Assembly: GCA_001510135.1 (NCBI GenBank)
Contig: LFER01000068.1
Coordinates: forward strand, 55,728 to 119,727
Length of the DNA: 64,000 bases
Origin: Alphaproteobacteria bacterium casp-alpha6
GTDB lineage: Bacteria; Pseudomonadota; Alphaproteobacteria; Rhodobacterales; Rhodobacteraceae
Direction: 5' to 3'
Position numbers and translations under genes: made by a program. Shown here piece by piece: positions 45,888 through 54,665 of the stretch; positions within the stretch are counted from its first letter, which is position 1; every line of letters starts with the position of its first letter. The notes below the pieces were generated by a model. That model ran no database searches. It saw nothing but the letters and a program-made list of their open reading frames with translations, and was not told the DNA's origin.

Positions 45888-47033
45888 ATGGGCAGCCCAT
45901 ATTCTTCGAACCCCAAAAAAAGCCGTGGAAGGCTTTTTTTTGAAGAGGAAAGCGCGTTTCGCTCTGCCTTTCAACGCGACCGCGACAGGATCATTCATTC
46001 AAGCGCCTTTCGCCGCCTGAAACATAAAACCCAAGTCTTTATTGAACATGAGGGGGATTATTTTCGCACCCGCCTGACCCATTCGATTGAAGTGGCCCAA
46101 GTGGCGCGCACAATTGCAGGCGTATTGGGTTTGAATTCGGCATTAACCGAAACCGTCGCACTTGCCCATGATCTGGGCCATCCCCCCTTTGGCCATACGG
46201 GCGAAGATGCTTTGAACGATCTTATGGCGCCTTTTGGCGGGTTTGACCACAATGCGCAAGCCCTGCGCATTGTGACCATGCTGGAACGCCATTATGCGGA
46301 TTTTGACGGGTTGAACCTGACATGGGAAACGCTGGAAGGAATTGCAAAACACAACGGCCCTGTGACCGCCCGGCTCCCTTACGCATTGGCCGAATATAAT
46401 GACCAACATGATCTGGAGCTAACAAGTCACGCCAGCGCCGAAGCTCAAGTGGCAGCTCTTGCTGATGACATCGCCTACAACAGTCACGATTTGCACGATG
46501 GGTTGCGCGCAGGGCTTTTTTCGCTTGAGGAACTTTCAAAAATGTCGATTCTCGAAGATTGTTTTAGGGAGGTTGACCGGAAATATCCGGCTCTGGATGA
46601 GGAACGGCGTGCACACGAAACCTTGCGGCGGTTTTTTGGCGTAATGGTGGAAGACGTCATTGCGCAAAGCCAACACAACCTCAAAGACCTCTCCCCAAAA
46701 TCAGCTCAGGAAATCCGTTGGGCGGGGCGGGCGATGATCCGGTTTTCAAACAAAATCTGGTCAGACCTGAAGGTGATACGGGAATTTCTGTTTCACCGCG
46801 TTTACCGTGCGCCGAGCGTTGTTGAAAAACGCCGTGAAGTCACGACTGCCGTTCACGCACTTTTCCCGCATTACATGGCACATCCCGATCAACTGCCGAG
46901 ACCTTGGTGCGGGCCGGACGCTGCCGAAGAAGGCGAAACGGCACTTGCGCGATTGGTGACCGATTACATTTCGGGCATGACAGATAGATATGCCTTGCAG
47001 CAATACGACCTTATTTTTAAAGAACGAAGCTAG
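45888..47033 (+). CDS. dgt: Deoxyguanosinetriphosphate triphosphohydrolase-like protein
   Basis: This is an HD-domain dNTP triphosphohydrolase of 381 residues, the type 2 (short) form typical of alphaproteobacteria. Metal ligands are H65 (RLTHSIEVAQ) and H94-D95 (LAHDLGHPPFGHTGE), with the final Asp in ADDIAYNSHDL. The N-terminal DRDRIIHSSAFRRLKHKTQV is the family signature. An AAAGGTG ribosome binding site precedes the ATG. It probably trims dNTP pools. It is followed by argS after 122 bases and is divergent from erpA. Confidence 0.94.
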   Translation: MGSPYSSNPKKSRGRLFFEEESAFRSAFQRDRDRIIHSSAFRRLKHKTQVFIEHEGDYFRTRLTHSIEVAQVARTIAGVLGLNSALTETVALAHDLGHPPFGHTGEDALNDLMAPFGGFDHNAQALRIVTMLERHYADFDGLNLTWETLEGIAKHNGPVTARLPYALAEYNDQHDLELTSHASAEAQVAALADDIAYNSHDLHDGLRAGLFSLEELSKMSILEDCFREVDRKYPALDEERRAHETLRRFFGVMVEDVIAQSQHNLKDLSPKSAQEIRWAGRAMIRFSNKIWSDLKVIREFLFHRVYRAPSVVEKRREVTTAVHALFPHYMAHPDQLPRPWCGPDAAEEGETALARLVTDYISGMTDRYALQQYDLIFKERS

Positions 47034-47155
47034 CCCAAGATTGAATCTCTGCGAAGTTCGGTGTATCGCGCGCTGTGAACCAACATCGCCAGAAACTCTG
47101 ATTGACCTCACAAACGGGCATGCTACACCGTGCCGGAAATCTGGAGCCAGTAAAT

Positions 47156-48901
47156 ATGAACCTATTTTCCGACATACACATGCGTGTGATAGAAGCTTTG
47201 GATGTATTGGTACGTGCAGGTGACCTTCCTGGAGGTCTTGATTTTGCCAATGTCACGGTCGAGCCGCCGCGCGACCCGCTTCATGGTGATATGGCGACGA
47301 ATGCGGCGATGGTGCTGGCCAAACCCTCAGGTCAGAAACCGCGCGATATTGCGCTGAAATTGGCCGAGCAGCTGATGTCAGATGGGCGCATCATCGCGGC
47401 AGATGTGGCAGGTCCCGGGTTTTTAAACCTGCGCCTCGCCAACGATGTCTGGCAGGGGTTGATCGGTCAGGTTTTAAACATGGGTCAGCAATACGGCACG
47501 TCCTCAATGGGGATCGGCAAGAAGGTCAATGTTGAATTCGTCAGCGCCAATCCTACGGGTCCCTTACACGTCGGCCACACGCGTGGTGCAGTTTTCGGAG
47601 ACGCCCTGGCCGGGCTTTTGGCCTTTGCAGGATATGATGTGACGCGAGAGTATTACATCAATGACGGAGGGGCACAGGTTGATGTTTTGGCACGGTCTGT
47701 CTATCTGCGCTACCTTGAAGCCCATGGTCAGCACGTCGCTTTTGAAGACGGCACATATCCCGGTGATTACCTGATCCCCGTGGGCGAAGCCCTTAAGATG
47801 AAGGTTGGCGATGCCTATGTTGGCAAGGGAGAGCAGTTCTGGCTTTCTGAAATACGTGAATTTGCAACCGATCAGATGATGATGCTCATCCGCGAAGACC
47901 TTGCGTCCTTGGGCATCACAATGGACAAATTCTTTAGCGAAAAATCGCTCTTTGGAACCGGTGTTATCGAGAAAACAATTGAAGGGCTAAGGCAAGATGG
48001 CCTGATTTACGAAGGCGTTCTTGAACCTCCGAAGGGCAAAACTCCAGAAGATTGGGAACCTCGGGAACAAACCCTGTTCAAATCCACCGAGCACGGGGAT
48101 GATGTAGACCGCCCCGTAATGAAATCAGACGGCAGCTGGACCTATTTTGCGCCAGACATCGCCTATCATGGCGACAAAGTGAACCGCGGCTTTGACCAGT
48201 TGATTGATATCTTAGGCGCCGATCATGGTGGTTATGTAAAGCGGATGAAAGCAGCGGTCTCTGCGCTATCTGGTGGAAATGTGCCACTGGACATTAAGCT
48301 GATGCAGCTTGTGAAGCTGTTCAAGAACGGCGAGCCGTTCAAAATGTCCAAACGTGCGGGCAATTTTGTGACACTGCGGGATTTGGTGGAGCACGTCGGA
48401 GCGGACGTTACCCGTTTTGTCATGTTGACACGGAAAAACGATGCGCCGCTTGATTTTGACTTTGACAAGGTGCTCGAACAATCCCGTGAAAACCCCGTTT
48501 ACTATGTGCAATATGCTCACGCACGCGGGTGCAGCGTGATGCGCCGGGCAGCGGATCTTGGAATTGATGTTTCAGATGCTGCACTTTCCATGACGGATCT
48601 GACCTCTGTCCAGCATGACAGCGAAATCGCAGTTGTGAAAAAAGTTGCAGAATGGCCGCGGCTTGTGGAAATTGCGGCCCGCACAAATGAACCGCATAGA
48701 ATTGCTTTCTACCTGTACGAATTGGCAAGTGACCTGCACAGTTTGTGGAACAAAGGAAACGAAATTCCCAGTTTGCGCTTTTTGCAAGAGGACGATAAGG
48801 CCACATCATCGGCAAAAATCGCCCTTGTGCGCTCTGTTTGTGTTGTTATTTCCGCAGGTCTTGGTATTCTTGGTGTAACGCCTGCAGAGGAAATGCGCTA
48901 A
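47156..48901 (+). CDS. argS: Arginyl-tRNA synthetase
   Basis: ArgS is a class I aminoacyl-tRNA synthetase, 581 residues. An N-terminal Arg-tRNA synthetase domain leads to the HIGH-type motif HVGH at 138-141 ([18 protein letters not shown]). The KMSK-type loop is [15 protein letters not shown], and the C-terminal DALR anticodon-binding domain starts near residue 465 ([15 protein letters not shown]). The ATG at 47156 has GGAG ten bases before it and gives the usual N-terminus; the frame upstream to 47102 is rejected. It heads the stretch argS, SPOR, nagZ, scpA, scpB. Confidence 0.96.
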   Translation: MNLFSDIHMRVIEALDVLVRAGDLPGGLDFANVTVEPPRDPLHGDMATNAAMVLAKPSGQKPRDIALKLAEQLMSDGRIIAADVAGPGFLNLRLANDVWQGLIGQVLNMGQQYGTSSMGIGKKVNVEFVSANPTGPLHVGHTRGAVFGDALAGLLAFAGYDVTREYYINDGGAQVDVLARSVYLRYLEAHGQHVAFEDGTYPGDYLIPVGEALKMKVGDAYVGKGEQFWLSEIREFATDQMMMLIREDLASLGITMDKFFSEKSLFGTGVIEKTIEGLRQDGLIYEGVLEPPKGKTPEDWEPREQTLFKSTEHGDDVDRPVMKSDGSWTYFAPDIAYHGDKVNRGFDQLIDILGADHGGYVKRMKAAVSALSGGNVPLDIKLMQLVKLFKNGEPFKMSKRAGNFVTLRDLVEHVGADVTRFVMLTRKNDAPLDFDFDKVLEQSRENPVYYVQYAHARGCSVMRRAADLGIDVSDAALSMTDLTSVQHDSEIAVVKKVAEWPRLVEIAARTNEPHRIAFYLYELASDLHSLWNKGNEIPSLRFLQEDDKATSSAKIALVRSVCVVISAGLGILGVTPAEEMR

Positions 48902-48976
48902 TATAAAGCGCTGCCATGCAGGTAAGAGGCGAAAAAACCGTGCGATCACGATATCTGGTCGACAACGGAGGGCAGT

Positions 48977-49903
48977 ATGGCACAAGGTTATGGGACATCA
49001 GACATGTCCTCCCCAGAGGCGTATCCTGAGCACCCGACTGAGGGTCCCGGGTTTGCGCTGATAGCGCAATTTATAGGCGCCTTTTTAAGCTTGGCTCTCG
49101 CGATTGGGATAGGGGTCTGGGCATACAAGCTGATAATGCGCGATGTGTCAGGAATTCCGGTGATTGCGGCCTCCTCGGACCCGATGCGGATCGCCCCAGA
49201 AGATCCCGGAGGGACTTCAGCGCAAAATCAGGGGCTATCGGTAAATGCCGTGGCAGAAGAAGGAAGCGTTACCAACCCGCAAAAGGTCACGCTTGCCCCC
49301 CGCCCCGTCGTACTGGTGACAGATGATCTCGCCTCAAAAGAGCTGAAACAAAAAGCGACCGAGGCCCTTCGAGTATCCAATATTGAAACAACTTCGCTGG
49401 ATATGAATGTGCTTGCAGACGAAATTGTTGGTGACAGCCCTGAGCCAAGTATCGCCGACGTTCAGATAGATGGCAATCAGGTTGAAAATGCGCTTCGACT
49501 GGCGCTGAGCGGCGAAATTGAGCAAGAGGCGGAAGACGAAAGACAAAGCGCAGCTTCTTTGCGTCCCAGAGCGCGTCCTTCGGATATATCTCCAGCGCCA
49601 AATAGCGTTGAACTTGCCAGTGTGCAAGAAATCGCTCCTGAAAATATCCCGGCTGGAACAGCGCTTGTTCAGCTTGGTGCCTTTGACAGCGAAGCAATCG
49701 CTCGCACAGAGTGGATGCGCTTAAGCCAGAAATTTCCAAGTTTCATGGCGGAACGCTCTCGCGTAATCCAGCGGGCCGATCGGGGAGGACGTATTTTTTA
49801 CCGTTTGCGGGCCGATGGTTTTGCCGACCTCAACGATGCACGCCGCTTTTGTGCCCTCCTTGTGGCCAGTAACGCAGACTGTATTCCAGTGACCGTCCGG
49901 TGA
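48977..49903 (+). CDS. SPOR-domain protein
   Basis: This is a 308-residue bitopic inner-membrane protein. A cytoplasmic tail is followed by one membrane segment at about 26-50 (ALIAQFIGAFLSLALAIGIG). A low-complexity periplasmic linker of about 170 residues leads to a C-terminal SPOR domain (TALVQLGAFDSEAIARTEW, then FYRLRADGFADLNDARRFC). SPOR domains bind denuded glycan strands at the division septum, which suits its place directly upstream of the glycosidase nagZ. The ATG follows GGAGGGC. Its stop overlaps the GTG start of nagZ. Confidence 0.9.
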   Translation: MAQGYGTSDMSSPEAYPEHPTEGPGFALIAQFIGAFLSLALAIGIGVWAYKLIMRDVSGIPVIAASSDPMRIAPEDPGGTSAQNQGLSVNAVAEEGSVTNPQKVTLAPRPVVLVTDDLASKELKQKATEALRVSNIETTSLDMNVLADEIVGDSPEPSIADVQIDGNQVENALRLALSGEIEQEAEDERQSAASLRPRARPSDISPAPNSVELASVQEIAPENIPAGTALVQLGAFDSEAIARTEWMRLSQKFPSFMAERSRVIQRADRGGRIFYRLRADGFADLNDARRFCALLVASNADCIPVTVR

Positions 49904-50919
49904 ACAAAAATCATTCGCAAGGCAAAGGTGCCTATATTCTTGGCTGTGCCGCTACCAGACTAAGTGACAGCGAAAAAGATTTTTATCGGGACTGTGATCC
50001 TTTTGGTTTTGTCCTGTTTGCAAGAAACATCGAAAGCAAGGATCAACTCAGCGCCCTGACTGATGCTCTAAGATCGGCGGTGGGTTGGTATGCACCGATC
50101 TTCATTGACCAAGAAGGCGGTCGCGTGCAAAGGCTGCGTGCGCCCCTTGCGCGGGAATGGCCAGCGCCTTTGGATCATGTTTTGGAGGCTGGCGCACAGG
50201 CAAGAGACATCATCTTTGCACGATACGCTGTAATCGCGAACGAACTGAAAAGCTTTGGCATCACCGCCAACTGTATCCCTACCGCAGATGTTGCCAGAGA
50301 CAGGACGCATCCGGTTTTGAAAAACCGTTGCTTTGGTCAGAGCGCAGAGATTGTGAGCGAAATGGCCCTTGCCGCCGCTCAGGGGCTTTTGGAGGGTGGT
50401 GTGCTTCCTGTAATGAAACATATGCCAGGTCATGGTTTGGCAGAGCTGGATAGTCACCTGCAAGCCCCACATACAGATGTCACTTTGGACAGGCTCGAGC
50501 AGGTTGATTTTGAACCATTTCGCGCGCTCAATCAGCTCTTGATGGGGATGACCGCCCATGTGATTTATGAGGCAATTGATCCAGAACGGCCTGGCACTAT
50601 ATCCCCTGACGTCCACAGATTAATCCGCGGCTCGATCGGGTTTGATGGTCTGCTCATGAGCGATGATTTATCAATGGAGGCACTTGGCGGCACCGTTAAG
50701 GACCGCGCCAGCGCTGCGATCGCAGCGGGTTGTGATATAATTCTACATTGCAACGGCAACCTAGACGAAATGCAAGACGTTGCAGAGGCCGCACGCCTGA
50801 TGACGCTCAAAGCCCGTGAACGCGCGGCAAAAGTGATCAATTTGCACGAAACCCTCGCCCAGAGAGAGGTTGACATATCCCGCTTCACAGCGCAGCTTGA
50901 TGCGATGTCCCAAATCTGA
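49900..50919 (+). CDS. nagZ: Beta-N-acetylhexosaminidase NagZ (GH3)
   Basis: This cytosolic glycoside hydrolase family 3 enzyme releases GlcNAc from anhydro-muropeptides during peptidoglycan recycling. Substrate-binding and catalytic motifs are present: FIDQEGGRVQRL near 68, KHMPGHGLAELDSH near 173 (general-acid His in the loop) and the nucleophile Asp in LLMSDDLSMEAL. Length 339 is normal. The GTG start overlaps the SPOR gene stop, coupling the two. scpA follows after six bases, the arrangement found in many Rhodobacterales. Confidence 0.95.
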   Translation: MNKNHSQGKGAYILGCAATRLSDSEKDFYRDCDPFGFVLFARNIESKDQLSALTDALRSAVGWYAPIFIDQEGGRVQRLRAPLAREWPAPLDHVLEAGAQARDIIFARYAVIANELKSFGITANCIPTADVARDRTHPVLKNRCFGQSAEIVSEMALAAAQGLLEGGVLPVMKHMPGHGLAELDSHLQAPHTDVTLDRLEQVDFEPFRALNQLLMGMTAHVIYEAIDPERPGTISPDVHRLIRGSIGFDGLLMSDDLSMEALGGTVKDRASAAIAAGCDIILHCNGNLDEMQDVAEAARLMTLKARERAAKVINLHETLAQREVDISRFTAQLDAMSQI

Positions 50920-50925
50920 GCCAGA

Positions 50926-51717
50926 ATGACTGAAAACCCGTCAACATTCACACAAAGCCTTGATGTTGCTGAACGCCTCTCAGCAGAAGAACTTGTTGTT
51001 GATCTCGAAGGTTTTGAAGGACCGCTTGATCTCCTTCTCACGCTCAGCCGAACTCAAAAAGTAGATCTGCTCAAAATCTCGGTGCTTAAACTGGCGCAGC
51101 AATACCTTGCCTTTATCGAAAAAGCCAAAGAACTGCGGATCGAACTGGCTGCAGATTATCTTGTTATGGCGGCATGGCTGGCCTATTTGAAATCCCGCCT
51201 TCTGCTGCCGCCGGATGCGACGGATGAAGGTCTGTCGGCAGAAGAGCTTGCCGCCCACCTTGCCTTTCAATTGGAACGGCTTCAGGCAATGCGAAATGCC
51301 GCCGCCCAACTCATGGCGCGGGATCAAAAGGGGCGAGACTTTTTTGTCAGGGGTTTGCCTGAAAAATACGAAATGGTTCGCCGCGTGACCTATACCGCCA
51401 GCCTCTTGGATTTGATGCAAGGCTACGCGCGGGTGCGCACACGCGACGAATTTCGCCCCTTTGTGATGGATCGTGAAAATGTCTTTACCCTGGAAGAGGC
51501 GCTGGACAAAATGCGCCACCTGATCCGCTTTGCCGGCGAATGGACGGATCTGGCAAGTTATATTCCCAAAGAATGGCGCCTTGATCCGGTGCGCAGACGC
51601 GCCGCAACCGCCGCCCATTTTGCAGCCTCCCTTGAACTTGCAAAATCCGGTCATGTTGAATTACGACAGTTTGACACTTTTGGGCGTATTGAACTGAAAA
51701 GAAAGACCCCCGGATGA
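50926..51717 (+). CDS. scpA: Segregation and condensation protein A (kleisin)
   Basis: ScpA is the kleisin that bridges the SMC heads. The family hallmark at the N-terminus is FEGPLDLLLTLSRTQKVDLL, followed by VLKLAQQYLAFIEKAKELRI and YLVMAAWLAYLKSRLLLP. The C-terminal winged-helix part that contacts SMC is visible around FVMDRENVFTLEEALDKM. Length 263 is typical. It overlaps scpB by four bases (ATGA) and follows nagZ by six, so it is part of a multi-gene transcript. Confidence 0.95.
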   Translation: MTENPSTFTQSLDVAERLSAEELVVDLEGFEGPLDLLLTLSRTQKVDLLKISVLKLAQQYLAFIEKAKELRIELAADYLVMAAWLAYLKSRLLLPPDATDEGLSAEELAAHLAFQLERLQAMRNAAAQLMARDQKGRDFFVRGLPEKYEMVRRVTYTASLLDLMQGYARVRTRDEFRPFVMDRENVFTLEEALDKMRHLIRFAGEWTDLASYIPKEWRLDPVRRRAATAAHFAASLELAKSGHVELRQFDTFGRIELKRKTPG

Positions 51718-52379
51718 CACCGACGCAGGAAAATAACCAAGAGGGCGCAAAAGAAACCCTTTTCGAAGCCCCCCCGATCAATGAACAGGAACGCATGGTC
51801 GAAGCAATCCTATTTGCAACGGCAGAACCCATGACAGTTAAGGCGCTGAATGATCGGATGCCCTTTGGGTGTGACGCGGCCGAAGCTTTGGTTTATTTGC
51901 GCAAACGCTATGAAGGGCGTGGTGTGAATGTGGTCAAAGTCGGAGATGCCTGGGCGATCCGGACCTCCGCTGATTTGTCCTTTTTGATGCAAAAGGAAAT
52001 GGTGGAAACCCGCAAATTGAGCCGTGCTGCGATTGAAACACTGGCGATTGTTGCTTACCATCAACCCGTCACCCGCGCCGAAATCGAAGAAATTCGTGGG
52101 GTCAGCGTATCGCGTGGCACAATTGATCAATTAATCGAATTAGAATGGATTCGGTTTGGCCGCCGCCGCATGTCCCCTGGGCGCCCTGTGACCTTTGTGG
52201 TGACGCAGGAATTTCTGGATCATTTCGGTCTGGAAAGTGCGCGCGACCTGCCCGGTCTTAAAGAACTCCGTGCCGCTGGGCTTTTGGAAAGCCAACCTGC
52301 CTTAGGACCTCTTTCTGAAACTGCAGAGGAGGACATCGAGGCAGGCGACGAGGGTCAAAGCGAAATGTTCGAAGAATAA
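51714..52379 (+). CDS. scpB: Segregation and condensation protein B
   Basis: ScpB dimers bind the ScpA kleisin of the SMC condensin. The protein has two winged-helix domains. Recognisable motifs are MVEAILFATAEPMTVKAL at the start, then AIETLAIVAYHQPVTRAEIE and IRGVSVSRGTIDQLIELEWI, with GRPVTFVVTQEFLDHFGL towards the end. A short acidic C-terminal tail (TAEEDIEAGDEGQSEMFEE) closes it. Length 221 is normal. The tatABC genes that follow scpB in many relatives are not present here. Confidence 0.95.
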   Translation: MTPTQENNQEGAKETLFEAPPINEQERMVEAILFATAEPMTVKALNDRMPFGCDAAEALVYLRKRYEGRGVNVVKVGDAWAIRTSADLSFLMQKEMVETRKLSRAAIETLAIVAYHQPVTRAEIEEIRGVSVSRGTIDQLIELEWIRFGRRRMSPGRPVTFVVTQEFLDHFGLESARDLPGLKELRAAGLLESQPALGPLSETAEEDIEAGDEGQSEMFEE

Positions 52380-52663
52380 TTATCGTGCCATCTCTTTGAC
52401 TGAGATGAGACATATGGGCTTTTCCAACAAGGCAATTGATCTCCACGGCACGAAAGATGCGGGATATTTTATCGAGCCCCAACCTGAGCTTGAAGAAGAT
52501 CAGCCGACCTGATAGCCTTTTCCATGGTTGGTAGAATCCAAGACGTCGCTGCTCAGTTTGAGTGCTAAAACTGCCAGATACTATACGATGACAACGCATA
52601 CTTTGGGCGTCATTCGTGAAGACAGCGACAAGCGATCTGGCACAACGCCCATATGGAAAACGC
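52380..52663. other. Gap after scpB with a 32-codon ORF
   Basis: This 284-base gap lies where relatives carry tatA. A 32-codon plus-strand frame at 52414-52512 starts MGFSNKAIDLHGTKD and ends in an acidic PELEEDQPT. It lacks the membrane helix of TatA and has only a weak GAGATGAGA before its ATG. I do not recognise it and would call it a candidate at most. No terminator with a T-run was found. Confidence 0.25.
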
Positions 52664-53245
52664 ATGTCAAAAACACCTTTGTCCCTCCATCTTTCTGATC
52701 TCAGTGATTTTACTCGCGCTTTGGCGCGAGAATTGAAAACTGATCGTCATTCGCATTTGACATTGATGAACATGATTGCCCGCGCCGCCGGATATCAGAA
52801 TGTCCAACATTTGCGCGCCTCAACGGCCGCAACACGCCGGCTTAAGAAAGACGAGGACACGCCAAGCAAAGATGCACGCCTTGTCGAGCGCACTCTGACG
52901 CAGTTTGATGCAAAAGGACGGCTCAGGCAATGGCCAGCAAAACGGGGGGTGCAAACGCTCGCGCTTTGGGCATTGTGGTCAGTGATGCCTACGCAACGGC
53001 CTGTTTCGGAAAAAGAAGTCAATGCCTGCCTGAATAACGAACATCTGTTCCAAGATCCCGCAACACTGCGTCGCACTATGATCAGCAATGAAATGCTGGC
53101 GCGCGAGACCGACGGGAGTGCTTACAACAGGCTGCCAAAAACGCCACCACAGGATGCGGTGGTCGTTATTCAAACCATTGCCAAACGGCGAAAACTGAGG
53201 GCATCGAATTCCGGGGCCCCAGTGGCAACTGCCTTGAGCGCCTAA
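52664..53245 (+). CDS. DUF2087 domain-containing protein
   Basis: This is a 193-residue cytosolic protein. The N-terminal part (SLHLSDLSDFTRALARELK, then MNMIARAAGYQNVQHLRAS) is a helical region resembling a small DNA- or partner-binding fold. The C-terminal half is DUF2087: FDAKGRLRQWPAKRGVQTLA, RPVSEKEVNACLNNEH and DPATLRRTMISNEMLARETD. The DUF2087 fold is often attached to transcription regulators, so a regulatory role is possible but not shown. The start is set at ATG 52664, which gives the MSKTPLSLHL N-terminus; the frame extends upstream to 52616. It overlaps the stop of the convergent agmatinase gene by four bases. Confidence 0.82.
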   Translation: MSKTPLSLHLSDLSDFTRALARELKTDRHSHLTLMNMIARAAGYQNVQHLRASTAATRRLKKDEDTPSKDARLVERTLTQFDAKGRLRQWPAKRGVQTLALWALWSVMPTQRPVSEKEVNACLNNEHLFQDPATLRRTMISNEMLARETDGSAYNRLPKTPPQDAVVVIQTIAKRRKLRASNSGAPVATALSA

Positions 53246-54198
53246 CCTTCTTCTTGTGTCCAGCCAGAAGCAATCAGACAAACCATTTCCATCAACAGTG
53301 TCGCCCCCGCAAGAGATGTGATTTCTGCGTGATCAAAGGGGGGAGACACCTCAACCAAATCCGCACCGATCAAATTTACGCCGGAGAGTTTGCGGATCAA
53401 TGAGATGGCTTGCCAACTGCTTAACCCGCCGCTGACCGGTGTGCCAGTTCCCGGTGCAAAGGCCGGATCCAGCGCATCAATATCAAAACTGAGATAGGCT
53501 GGGCGATCCCCGACAACCTTTTCAATCTCTTCAATTGTCGCGGCAACGCCCATTTCATGGACAAATTCCACACTTAAACGGTGAAAACCGTGCGATTTCG
53601 GGTTAAAACTACGCAGGCCGACTTGAATGGAATGTTCCGGATCTAGAATACCTTCTTGGGCCGCATGAAAGAACATGGAACCGTGATCAAAGCGTTTTGT
53701 GCTTTCTTCCCATGTATCCGAATGCGCATCAATCTGTATCAATGAAATGGGTCCAAAGCGTTCCGCCTGCGCTTTCAAGATGGGGTAAGTGATCATATGA
53801 TCTCCGCCCATAGTCAGAAGAAAAGCGCCACTGATGAGGATATTTTTTGCCTCTTTATAAATGACTTCAGGAATTTCTGTCGGAAACCCCGGATCAAAGG
53901 AACAGTCGCCGTAGTCCACCATTCGCAAGATTTCAAAAGGATCAAAATCCCAAAACCAAGGCCCACCATCCCAAGCAACATTCGTTGATGCAGCCCTGAT
54001 GCCGCGTGGCCCAAACCTGCAGCCCGGGCGATTTGTCACGCTCAGATCATAAGGAACGCCCCATGCGACAATATCTACGCCTTCAAGGTCGCGTGAATAT
54101 GGTCTTCGAAACAAACTGGTCGCTCCGCTATAGGTCGGTTCGTACCCGATCCCTTGAGTATGGTGCCCCAAAAAAGCGCGGTCAGTTGCGTCTACCAT
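53242..54198 (-). CDS. speB: Agmatinase (ureohydrolase)
   Basis: This 318-residue ureohydrolase hydrolyses agmatine to putrescine and urea, or a related guanidino compound. The binuclear manganese site is complete: GGDHMITYP, IDAHSDTWE (with the second D-x-H-x-D arrangement) and SFDIDALDPAFAPGTGTPV. The start is ATG 54198 with GGAGAC six bases upstream. Members of this family in proteobacteria include guanidinobutyrase and guanidinopropionase, so agmatine is the default rather than a proven substrate. No arginine decarboxylase gene is adjacent. Its stop overlaps the DUF2087 stop by four bases. Confidence 0.88.
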   Translation of the reverse strand: MVDATDRAFLGHHTQGIGYEPTYSGATSLFRRPYSRDLEGVDIVAWGVPYDLSVTNRPGCRFGPRGIRAASTNVAWDGGPWFWDFDPFEILRMVDYGDCSFDPGFPTEIPEVIYKEAKNILISGAFLLTMGGDHMITYPILKAQAERFGPISLIQIDAHSDTWEESTKRFDHGSMFFHAAQEGILDPEHSIQVGLRSFNPKSHGFHRLSVEFVHEMGVAATIEEIEKVVGDRPAYLSFDIDALDPAFAPGTGTPVSGGLSSWQAISLIRKLSGVNLIGADLVEVSPPFDHAEITSLAGATLLMEMVCLIASGWTQEEG

Positions 54199-54452
54199 TC
54201 GTCTGTCTCCTTTTTTAAAATAAGTCGAGACCTGCCATCCGGTGTCCGGCAGTACCCTTGATGGATACTCTGTGCATCAGGGCAGACAGAAAGAGCAAAT
54301 CGAACTTTTAAAATCGTTGGATAGACAAAGCCGCAGCACTTGAGCCCGTAGAACAAGGTTCTGCAAATTATTACGATTTGGTCATGGTTTTGACGTATTT
54401 GTGCGGATACTGCGCAACTGCCGCACAGCCTGTAAGCTCTATGAGGTAAAGA
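54199..54452. other. Upstream region of agmatinase; no gene seen
   Basis: This 254-base part of the 453-base gap between agmatinase and dcd should contain the agmatinase promoter on the minus strand and that of the small gene at 54453 on the plus strand. CTGCC/GGCAG and similar short repeats near 54230-54255 are too small to interpret. I see no tRNA, no protein frame and no clear operator. Confidence 0.3.
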
Positions 54453-54665
54453 ATGAATGTAAATGGTTTAATTTCGATGGTCACTCGGATGGTTTTACGC
54501 CATCTCGTCCAAGGAGGCATCAATGGGGTTGTCAACAAAATGGGGCAGCGTCACGAAAAGCGCAACAAAGCCGCTGGTAAATAAACTCAGAACCCATGGA
54601 CGGCTGAAAACAAAAAACGCGCTGATCAAGCAGTGAAAATTGCACGGAAAATCAACCGTTTTTAA
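54453..54665 (+). pseudogene. Small basic protein gene interrupted by an in-frame stop
   Basis: A good ribosome binding site (GAGGT, five to six bases before ATG 54453) starts a 43-codon frame beginning MNVNGLISMVTRMVLRHLV. It stops at TAA 54582-54584. In the same frame, without any shift, reading continues for 26 further codons with strongly coding-like sequence ending KIARKINRF, then TAA at 54663. The joined 70-codon frame has the layout I associate with a small conserved Rhodobacterales protein: a hydrophobic-basic N-terminal helix, a polar middle, and a basic end of the type A-x-x-x-A-R-K-I-x-R-F. That recollection is unverified. It could be a nonsense mutation, a sequencing error or a true 43-residue protein. 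The last bases overlap the convergent dcd stop. Confidence 0.5.
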
